Source of the DNA: Rhizobium leguminosarum
GTDB taxonomy: Bacteria > Pseudomonadota > Alphaproteobacteria > Rhizobiales > Rhizobiaceae
Length of the DNA: 64,000 nucleotides
Reading direction: 5' to 3'
Assembly: GCF_004123835.1 (NCBI RefSeq)
Contig: NZ_MZMU01000024.1
Coordinates: forward strand, 310,001 to 374,000
Position 1 is the stretch's first letter. Every line of letters starts with the position of its first letter. Both the position numbers and the translations under genes were made by a program. This document shows positions 58,572-64,000 of the stretch, in pieces. The notes under the pieces are model-generated. The model did not search any database. It worked only from the letters and a program-made list of their open reading frames with translations, and was not told the DNA's origin.

Positions 58572-58991
58572 ATGGATGCGACGACAGAGAGCAACCCGAC
58601 CAAGATGCCACCGGTCAAGAACGGCCTGCTGCCCTATCTGACGGTCGATGGCGCGGTGAAAGCTGCGGAATTCTACACGAAGGCTTTCGGCGCGGAAGAG
58701 GCCTATCGCGTGCCGGTCGACGAAAACGGCAGAACGATGCATGTGCATCTCTACATCAACGGCAGCTCCCTCATGCTGTCGGATGCCTATCCCGAATTCG
58801 GCCCCTTCAAAGGCCATGAAGGCTTCGCCATCCAGCTTATTATCGACGATATCGATTTCTGGTGGGATCGCGCGGTTGCCGCCGGCGCCGAAGTCGTCAT
58901 GCCGGTGGAACTGATGTTCTGGGGCGACCGCTACGGCCAGCTTCGTGATCCGTTCGGCGTCCTCTGGGGGTTGAACGCACCGTCCAAATAG
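58572..58991 (+). CDS. PhnB-like VOC protein
   Basis: A 139-residue VOC-fold protein. KNGLLPYLTVDGAVKAAEFYTKAFGAEEAYR at the N-terminus, RTMHVHLYINGSSLMLSDAYPE (H-x-H-like metal loop) and WWDRAVAAGAEVVMPVELMFWGDRYGQLRDPFG form the PhnB/3-demethylubiquinone-9-like pattern. Substrate unknown. GGAGGACAAGC before ATG 58572 is a strong ribosome site. Lies 132 bases upstream of leuD. Confidence 0.82.
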   Translation: MDATTESNPTKMPPVKNGLLPYLTVDGAVKAAEFYTKAFGAEEAYRVPVDENGRTMHVHLYINGSSLMLSDAYPEFGPFKGHEGFAIQLIIDDIDFWWDRAVAAGAEVVMPVELMFWGDRYGQLRDPFGVLWGLNAPSK

Positions 58992-59123
58992 GGACAGGCG
59001 CAATTGGCGGACCGCGCGAAACGTCGCGTGGCCGCCATCTGTGAAAGATTCTCCTTCATTTCGGCGAAAAACTGGACTAGATGCAAATTCAGGAAGTAGA
59101 TTTGCTGAAATGGAGCATGGGTC

Positions 59124-59732
59124 ATGGATAAATTCGTGAAGCTCACGGGCGTTGCAGCGCCCCTGCCGGTTGTCAACGTCGACACCGACATGATCATTCC
59201 GAAGGATTATCTGAAGACGATCAAGCGCACCGGCCTCGGCACCGGCCTCTTCGCGGAAGCCCGCTACAATGAGGACGGCTCAGAAAACCCGGATTTCGTG
59301 CTGAACAAGCCGGCTTATCGCGATGCCAAGATCCTGGTTGCCGGCGACAATTTCGGCTGCGGCTCCTCGCGCGAGCACGCGCCCTGGGCGCTTCTGGATT
59401 TCGGCATCCGCTGCGTTATCTCGACCAGCTTCGCCGACATCTTCTACAACAACTGCTTCAAGAACGGCATCCTGCCGATCAAGGTCAGCCAGGAAGATCT
59501 CGACAAGCTGATGGACGACGCCTCGCGCGGCTCCAACGCCATCCTGACCGTCGACCTCGAAAACCTCGAGATCACCGGCCCCGATGGTGGCTTGATCAAG
59601 TTCGATCTCGACGAGTTCAAGCGTCACTGCCTGCTGAACGGCCTCGACGATATCGGCCTGACGCTGGAAAAGGGCAAGGCGATCGACAGCTTCGAAAAGA
59701 AGAACGCCGCTTCGCACCCCTGGGCAGCCTGA
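59124..59732 (+). CDS. leuD: 3-isopropylmalate dehydratase small subunit
   Basis: A 202-residue swivelling subunit of isopropylmalate isomerase in leucine synthesis, pairing with LeuC (not in the window). MDKFVKLTGVAAPLPVVNVDTDMIIPKDYLK and the signature GDNFGCGSSREHAPWALLDFGIRCVIS around residues 72-98 match LeuD. TGGAGCATGGGTC gives a moderate ribosome site. Terminator follows. Nearby leuB suggests a scattered leucine region. Confidence 0.96.
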   Translation: MDKFVKLTGVAAPLPVVNVDTDMIIPKDYLKTIKRTGLGTGLFAEARYNEDGSENPDFVLNKPAYRDAKILVAGDNFGCGSSREHAPWALLDFGIRCVISTSFADIFYNNCFKNGILPIKVSQEDLDKLMDDASRGSNAILTVDLENLEITGPDGGLIKFDLDEFKRHCLLNGLDDIGLTLEKGKAIDSFEKKNAASHPWAA

Positions 59733-59755
59733 GCCCTTCCAATCGGTTACCGATC

Positions 59756-59780
59756 AAGCCGGGTGTTTGCCCGGCTTTTT
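59756..59780 (+). terminator. Intrinsic terminator after leuD
   Basis: AAGCCGGG (59756-59763) pairs with CCCGGCTT (59770-59777) and is followed by a T run. Confidence 0.88.
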
Positions 59781-59793
59781 CTTTTCCGGCACA

Positions 59794-60726
59794 TCAAAGA
59801 AATTTCTCTTTCCAGGCCTCAAGCTTTTCGAGCGACACGCCGATGCCGCCGCAGACTTCGATAAGCGGATTATCGAAGCGCTGAAGCAGCCCGGCATGCA
59901 CATCGGCAACCGCAAGGGCCGCACCGCAGGCCGGCTCGACCAGAATGCGCTGCGCATCGGCAAATTTCAGGCAGGCGGCAACGGCATCGGCGTCGCTGAC
60001 GACAACACTTTCGATCGGATGCTGCTTCGGCAGGTCGAAGACATGCTGCGCCACCTGCCGCGCCCCGAGCGAATTGGCAATCGAGGTAATGGCGGAAAGG
60101 GTGATACGCTCATTCGCCTTGAGGCTGGCATGAAGTGAAGCCGCCCCTTCCGTTTCGACGGCGATAACAGGTACCTCGGAGAGCCCGTTGCGCTTCAACC
60201 CCTCGACGATGCCGGCAAGCAGCCCGCCGCCGCCGACGCTGGTGACGACGCAATCGAATTTTGCCCCTTTCGCCACCACCTCGTCGATCAGCGTGGCATG
60301 GCCATCCCACAGAAGCGGATGGTCGAAGGGGTGCACATAGGTTGCTTTGCGGCTCCGGGCGAGTTCGACCGCATGGGCATTGGCCTCATCGAAAACCGAA
60401 CCATGAACGAGGACATTCGCGCCCGTTGCGGCAATCGTCTGCCGTACGTCGGCCGCCGTCGTCTCCGGCACGACGATCGTGACCGGCACACCGAGCGCCC
60501 GGCCGGCATAGGCCGCCGCAATGCCGGCATTGCCGCCGGAAGCGCAGAAGATTTCGCGCGCCCCATTTTCCACCTCGTGCTGGCAAAGCCGGCCGACGCC
60601 GCGCAGCTTGAAGCTGCCGGAAGGCTGCAGCGCATCGAGCTTCAGCCAGAGCGGTTTGCCGCTGGCGCTGTAGCCAAGTGCGGTCTGGAGCAAGGGCGTA
60701 TCGAGGTGGAGAGGCGCGAAAGGCAT
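59794..60726 (-). CDS. PLP-dependent threonine/serine dehydratase family protein
   Basis: A 310-residue beta-family PLP enzyme. The Schiff-base lysine is in LQPSGSFKLRG (Ser-x-Lys) near residue 39; GGNAGIAAAYAGRAL binds phosphate-side groups and GGGGLLAGIVEGLK holds the PLP phosphate. No C-terminal regulatory (ACT) domain is present, so it is the catabolic or short type, deaminating serine or threonine, or acting as a racemase-like enzyme. ATG 60726 is used; an in-frame ATG at 60735 is equally possible and neither has a clear ribosome site. Convergent with leuD. Confidence 0.82.
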   Translation of the reverse strand: MPFAPLHLDTPLLQTALGYSASGKPLWLKLDALQPSGSFKLRGVGRLCQHEVENGAREIFCASGGNAGIAAAYAGRALGVPVTIVVPETTAADVRQTIAATGANVLVHGSVFDEANAHAVELARSRKATYVHPFDHPLLWDGHATLIDEVVAKGAKFDCVVTSVGGGGLLAGIVEGLKRNGLSEVPVIAVETEGAASLHASLKANERITLSAITSIANSLGARQVAQHVFDLPKQHPIESVVVSDADAVAACLKFADAQRILVEPACGAALAVADVHAGLLQRFDNPLIEVCGGIGVSLEKLEAWKEKFL

Positions 60727-60892
60727 GGGAACCATCCAGGATAAAGATAGGGTCACCGTTCTAATCCGTTTGCGGACGCAGGAGCAACCGTCGCGGCGAA
60801 GAGCGAAGCGTACCGATTCACTGCTTCTGTCGCTTGAAATGCCCATTTCCGGGGTCTAAGAAACCGCAACTTGTTTTTCCCAGGAGGGTTTC

Positions 60893-62005
60893 ATGACAGC
60901 GCGCAATCTTTTCCTGCTGCCGGGTGACGGCATCGGTCCCGAGGCCATGGGCGAGGTCCGCAAGATCATCGCCTATATGAACGAGGCGATGAATGCCGGT
61001 TTCGTCACCGACGAAGGCCTTGTCGGCGGCTGCGCCTATGATGCGCATGGCGCTGCCATCTCCGAAGCCGATATGCAGAAGGCGCTTGCCGCCGATGCCG
61101 TTCTGTTCGGCGCCGTCGGCGGTCCGAAATGGGATAGCGTGCCTTACGAAGTGCGCCCGGAAGCCGGCCTCTTGCGCCTGCGAAAGGATCTGCAGCTCTT
61201 CGCAAACCTGCGCCCCGCCATCTGCTATCCGGCCCTTGCTGCGGCCTCGTCGCTGAAGCCGGAGCTGGTCGAAGGCCTCGATATCCTCATCATCCGCGAG
61301 CTGACGGGCGGCGTCTATTTCGGCGAGCCGAAGGAAATCATCGACCTCGGCAACGGCCAGAAGCGCGGCATCGACACGCAGGTCTATGATACCTACGAGA
61401 TCGAGCGCATCGCCGGCGTCGCCTTCGAAATGGCCCGCACGCGGCAGAATCGCGTCTGCTCCATGGAAAAGCGCAACGTCATGAAGTCGGGCGTGCTCTG
61501 GAACCAGGTGGTAACCGAAACGCATAAGGCGAAATATTCCGACGTCCAGCTCGAACACATGCTGGCCGATGCCGGCGGCATGCAGCTGGTGCGCCAGCCC
61601 AAGCAGTTCGACGTCATTGTCACCGACAATCTCTTCGGCGATATGCTCTCCGACGTCGCCGCCATGCTGACCGGTTCGCTCGGCATGCTGCCGTCGGCCT
61701 CGCTCGGCGCGCCCGACGGCAAGACCGGCAAGCGCAAGGCGCTCTACGAGCCGGTGCATGGCTCGGCCCCCGACATTGCCGGCAAGGGCATCGCCAATCC
61801 GATCGCCATGATCGCCTCCTTCGCCATGTGCCTGCGTTACTCCTTCAATCTGGTGAAGGAAGCCGACGATCTGGAAAAGGCGATCGCCAACGTGCTCGAC
61901 AAGGGCATCCGCACCGGCGACATCATGGCCGATGGCGCAAGGCAGGTCGGCACCGTCGAGATGGGCGATGCGATCCTCGCCGAGTTCAAGGCGCTTTCCG
62001 CCTGA
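60893..62005 (+). CDS. leuB: 3-isopropylmalate dehydrogenase
   Basis: A 370-residue NAD-dependent decarboxylating dehydrogenase in leucine synthesis. LFLLPGDGIGPEAMGEV opens the fold; ANLRPAICYP, GLDILIIRELTGGVYFGEP (substrate loop), and VTDNLFGDMLSDVAAMLTGSLGMLPSASLG are conserved, as is YEPVHGSAPDIAGKGIANP for NAD binding. CCCAGGAGGGTTTC before ATG 60893 is strong. The near-perfect parS site begins directly after its stop. Confidence 0.97.
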   Translation: MTARNLFLLPGDGIGPEAMGEVRKIIAYMNEAMNAGFVTDEGLVGGCAYDAHGAAISEADMQKALAADAVLFGAVGGPKWDSVPYEVRPEAGLLRLRKDLQLFANLRPAICYPALAAASSLKPELVEGLDILIIRELTGGVYFGEPKEIIDLGNGQKRGIDTQVYDTYEIERIAGVAFEMARTRQNRVCSMEKRNVMKSGVLWNQVVTETHKAKYSDVQLEHMLADAGGMQLVRQPKQFDVIVTDNLFGDMLSDVAAMLTGSLGMLPSASLGAPDGKTGKRKALYEPVHGSAPDIAGKGIANPIAMIASFAMCLRYSFNLVKEADDLEKAIANVLDKGIRTGDIMADGARQVGTVEMGDAILAEFKALSA

Positions 62006-62021
62006 TATTTCACGTGAAACA
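62006..62021. promoter_or_regulatory. Candidate parS (ParB-binding) site
   Basis: TATTTCACGTGAAACA matches the consensus TGTTTCACGTGAAACA at 15 of 16 positions; only base 2 differs (A for G). It starts immediately after the leuB stop codon and ends before the terminator. ParB binds this 16-mer near the origin to organise chromosome segregation. Confidence 0.75.
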
Positions 62022-62027
62022 GTTCCG

Positions 62028-62060
62028 GCCCTTCGCATGATGCATGCGGAGGGCTTTTTT
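62028..62060 (+). terminator. Intrinsic terminator of leuB
   Basis: GCCCTTCGCATG (62028-62039) pairs with CATGCGGAGGGC (62043-62054), one T-G wobble, followed by TTTTTT. Confidence 0.9.
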
Positions 62061-62180
62061 CTTAAGAGCGCTCGCCGGACCGGTTTGGTCGAATTATCCC
62101 AAACGGACTATTCCTAGCCACAATCTCGTGTATTTTTGCGCCGGATTTTAACGAGCGGACAAATTCGAACGGACGACGAA

Positions 62181-62915
62181 ATGCGGGCATTTTGGGCTTC
62201 CCTGGACAGGCGCTGGCGCCGGAGCGATGCTGGCCTGCCGCCTTTGCGCTGGCAGGCCTGCCTTTTCGTCACGCTCAATGCCGTGATCCTTTCGATGCTG
62301 CTCTTCGACGCGCCGATCGGCGCCAGCGAAGTTCCCGCACCGGTGAAACACCTCGGCGAGTTGCTGACCGGTTTCGGCGATTCCGCCTGGCTGATCTACA
62401 CCAGCATCCTGCTGTTCTTTCAGGGCAGGGCCGGTTACAAGCTTTTGAAGACGGCGCGCTCCAAGGCGCAGGCGCTCTATGTCAGCTGGATCGGCGCCTA
62501 TCTTTTCGCCACGGTCGTTTTCTCAGGACTTCTCGCCAATCTGCTGAAACGTGCGATCGGCAGGGCGCGTCCCGATCATTTCCACGACTACGGCATGTTT
62601 TCCTTCGCGCCCTTTTCGGGCCATTCCGCTTTCGAAAGTTTCCCGTCCGGCCATTCCACCACGGTCGGCGCCTTCTTCGCCGCCTTCGCCTTGCTGTTTC
62701 CGCGCTACCGTGTTGCCTTCATCGCTTGCGCCATCTGGCTCGCCATGACGCGCGTCATGGTCGGCGCCCATTATCCGAGCGACGTCATCGCCGGCCTTGC
62801 CTTCGGCGGCTGGTTCTCGCTGCTGACGGCGATTGTCTTTGCCCGCTGCGGCTTGCTCTTCACGCTGGCGCCGGATGGCTGGCCGCTCTCGAAGCGGCTG
62901 TTTCGCACTGCATAA
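62181..62915 (+). CDS. PAP2 family phosphatase, membrane
   Basis: A 244-residue membrane protein with several hydrophobic helices and the three PAP2 motifs: KRAIGRARP, FPSGHST, and TRVMVGAHYPSDVIAG (SRx5Hx3D type with Thr for Ser). Members dephosphorylate lipid substrates such as undecaprenyl pyrophosphate, phosphatidic acid or lipid A; rhizobial LpxE is a relative, but the sequence does not decide. ATG 62181 follows GGACGACGAA; an upstream TTG at 62136 would add 15 residues. Ends at a shared hairpin region with the convergent MFS gene. Confidence 0.85.
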   Translation: MRAFWASLDRRWRRSDAGLPPLRWQACLFVTLNAVILSMLLFDAPIGASEVPAPVKHLGELLTGFGDSAWLIYTSILLFFQGRAGYKLLKTARSKAQALYVSWIGAYLFATVVFSGLLANLLKRAIGRARPDHFHDYGMFSFAPFSGHSAFESFPSGHSTTVGAFFAAFALLFPRYRVAFIACAIWLAMTRVMVGAHYPSDVIAGLAFGGWFSLLTAIVFARCGLLFTLAPDGWPLSKRLFRTA

Positions 62916-62966
62916 TTCCTTAAATCGGAATCGATTTAAGGATAAAACTATGCCGCAATTCAAAAT

Positions 62967-63012
62967 GTTACAGCGTCCTTTGCGCGTCCGAAAAGACGCG
63001 CGGCGCTGTAAT
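62967..63012. repeat. Palindromic intergenic repeat
   Basis: TTACAGCG (62968-62975) pairs with CGCTGTAA (63004-63011), and CGCGTC (62983-62988) with GACGCG (62995-63000), forming a two-part cruciform-like element of the kind dispersed in Rhizobium genomes. Confidence 0.55.
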
Positions 63013-63020
63013 ATGGAAAA

Positions 63021-63045
63021 GCCCGGCGCCTTGTGAGCGCCGGGC
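63021..63045. terminator. Bidirectional terminator between the PAP2 and MFS genes
   Basis: GCCCGGCGC (63021-63029) pairs with GCGCCGGGC (63037-63045). TATTTTCTC follows on the plus strand, and CTTTTCC on the minus strand. Confidence 0.75.
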
Positions 63046-63082
63046 CTATTTTCTCAAGCAAGGATTGGGCTCAATCCGCCGC

Positions 63083-64000
63083 TCAATCCATGGCGTGGAT
63101 ATCCCTGTTCTTCGTTTCCGGCAGGAAGATCAGGCCGATCACCAGCGTGATCGTCGCAAAGACGATCGGGTACCAGAGACCGTAGTAGATATCGCCCGCG
63201 GCAGCGCTCATCGCGAAGGCCGTCGCCGGCAGCAGGCCGCCGAACCAGCCGTTGCCGATGTGATAGGGCAGCGACATGCCGGTGTAGCGGATGCGGGTCG
63301 GGAAAAGCTCGACCAGCAGAGCGGCGATCGGGCCGTAGACCATCGTCACATAGAGGACGAGGACGAACAGCACGGCGATCGTGCCGATCCAGTTGACGCG
63401 GGCGGGATCGGCGGTCATGGCGAAGGTGCCGCCATTGGCGATGTTGTAGACCGCCATGTCGGTGACGCCATTTGCCTCATCCGCCGTCAGCAGCTTGCCT
63501 TCGACCAACTTGGCTGCCGGCATTGCTTCCTTCTCGCCGGCGCGCACGGTATCGGCGTTGAGCGCCAGTTCCGGATTGGCGGCGATGAAGACATCGAGCT
63601 TGGAATCCGGCACCTTGGCGACACCGCGCTTCAGCGGATAGCCAGCATCATGAAGCGCAATGTTCACACTTTTTTCGAAGGCCGCAGTCATGCCCTTCGC
63701 CTTGTCGCCGGCGGCAGCGACGTCGAAGCTTGGGATCGTCGCGTTGCCGACCTTTACCGTTGCCGGCTGTCCGGCGGTACCTGGCACGACGTCGTAAGGC
63801 ACCGAGTTCCTAGTCAGGAACGCCGTCGCCACGTCGCAGGAGCTGGTGAACTTCGCCGTGCCGGTCGGGTTGAACTGGAACCTGCAATCGGCCGGATCAG
63901 CCGTCACCGTTGCCCGAATCGAAGCCTGAGCTTCGGCAAGCCCCGGGTTCGCCGTCCACGTCATCGCCTTGAACAGCGGATTATAGGTCACCGCCGCAAT
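63083..64000 (-). CDS. MFS transporter, C-terminal part, cut by the window edge
   Basis: A 306-codon stretch without a stop at the right edge; the Met-like GTG at 63991 is internal. From about residue 215 onward four hydrophobic helices, VLFVLVLYVTMVYGPIAALL, ELFPTRIRYTGMSLPYHIG, GLWYPIVFATITLVIGLIFL and ending PETKNRDIHAMD, match the C-terminal end of the metabolite:H+ symporter (MHS/sugar-porter) branch. Before it lies a soluble insertion of about 190 residues, TNPGL-like to TADPARVNW, with CRFQFNPTGTAKFTSSC (two cysteines). Substrate unknown, likely a dicarboxylate or aromatic acid. The N-terminal helices are outside. Confidence 0.8.
   Translation of the reverse strand: MAAVTYNPLFKAMTWTANPGLAEAQASIRATVTADPADCRFQFNPTGTAKFTSSCDVATAFLTRNSVPYDVVPGTAGQPATVKVGNATIPSFDVAAAGDKAKGMTAAFEKSVNIALHDAGYPLKRGVAKVPDSKLDVFIAANPELALNADTVRAGEKEAMPAAKLVEGKLLTADEANGVTDMAVYNIANGGTFAMTADPARVNWIGTIAVLFVLVLYVTMVYGPIAALLVELFPTRIRYTGMSLPYHIGNGWFGGLLPATAFAMSAAAGDIYYGLWYPIVFATITLVIGLIFLPETKNRDIHAMD

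Overview
The window is a rhizobial chromosome segment, most like the Rhizobium leguminosarum/R. etli group. The evidence is the cyclic beta-1,2-glucan synthase gene ndvB, the gene order rplU-rpmA-obgE-proB-proA-nadD-rsfS-rlmH-ctpA-rppH, the imuA-imuB-dnaE2 cassette under an alphaproteobacterial SOS box, leuD/leuB, several dispersed palindromic repeats, and high-GC codon use. This placement rests on recognising genes and their order; no alignment was run.

Left part (1-12.2 kb): the truncated end of an IS481-type insertion sequence, a repeat element, a small VOC protein, then opgC and the 8.5-kb ndvB, which build and decorate periplasmic cyclic glucan. A 1.3-kb gene-poor stretch follows. It holds two very short genes with strong ribosome binding sites and a candidate small RNA.

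Transport block (12.2-22.7 kb, minus strand): a six-gene dipeptide unit (M19 dipeptidase, binding protein, two permeases, two ATPases, with ATGA coupling) and a three-gene sugar ABC operon. Its binding protein resembles myo-inositol binding proteins, and the upstream region carries a GGAA-N6-TTCC palindrome matching the IolR operator.

Accessory stretch (22.7-32.2 kb): DUF1993, a sulfatase/phosphonate-ester hydrolase overlapping galE, ThuA, GNAT, DUF2934, DUF6880 and DsbA-like genes, a truncated LigD-type ligase fragment, a membrane glycosyltransferase, an orphan coding-like fragment, and tRNA-Ser(CGA).

Housekeeping core (32.2-49.4 kb): ribosomal proteins L21 and L27, two GNATs, obgE, proBA, nadD, molybdate transport modABC with a short ModE, rsfS, rlmH, an EnvC-like factor, ctpA, a polysaccharide deacetylase and rppH. 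Downstream of nadD, on the opposite strand, lie three consecutive hairpins whose loops carry CCUCCUCCC-type anti-Shine-Dalgarno motifs. This looks like an alpha-r14/NfeR1 ('cuckoo'-type) small RNA and is the most notable element in the window.

Right part (49.4-64 kb): bacterioferritin with its ferredoxin, the SOS mutagenesis cassette, a zincin-like protein, a CoA-ester lyase, leuD, a PLP dehydratase, leuB with a near-perfect parS site just after its stop codon, a PAP2 phosphatase, and the 3' part of an MFS transporter with a large soluble insertion. I saw no CRISPR array, prophage or obvious defence island.
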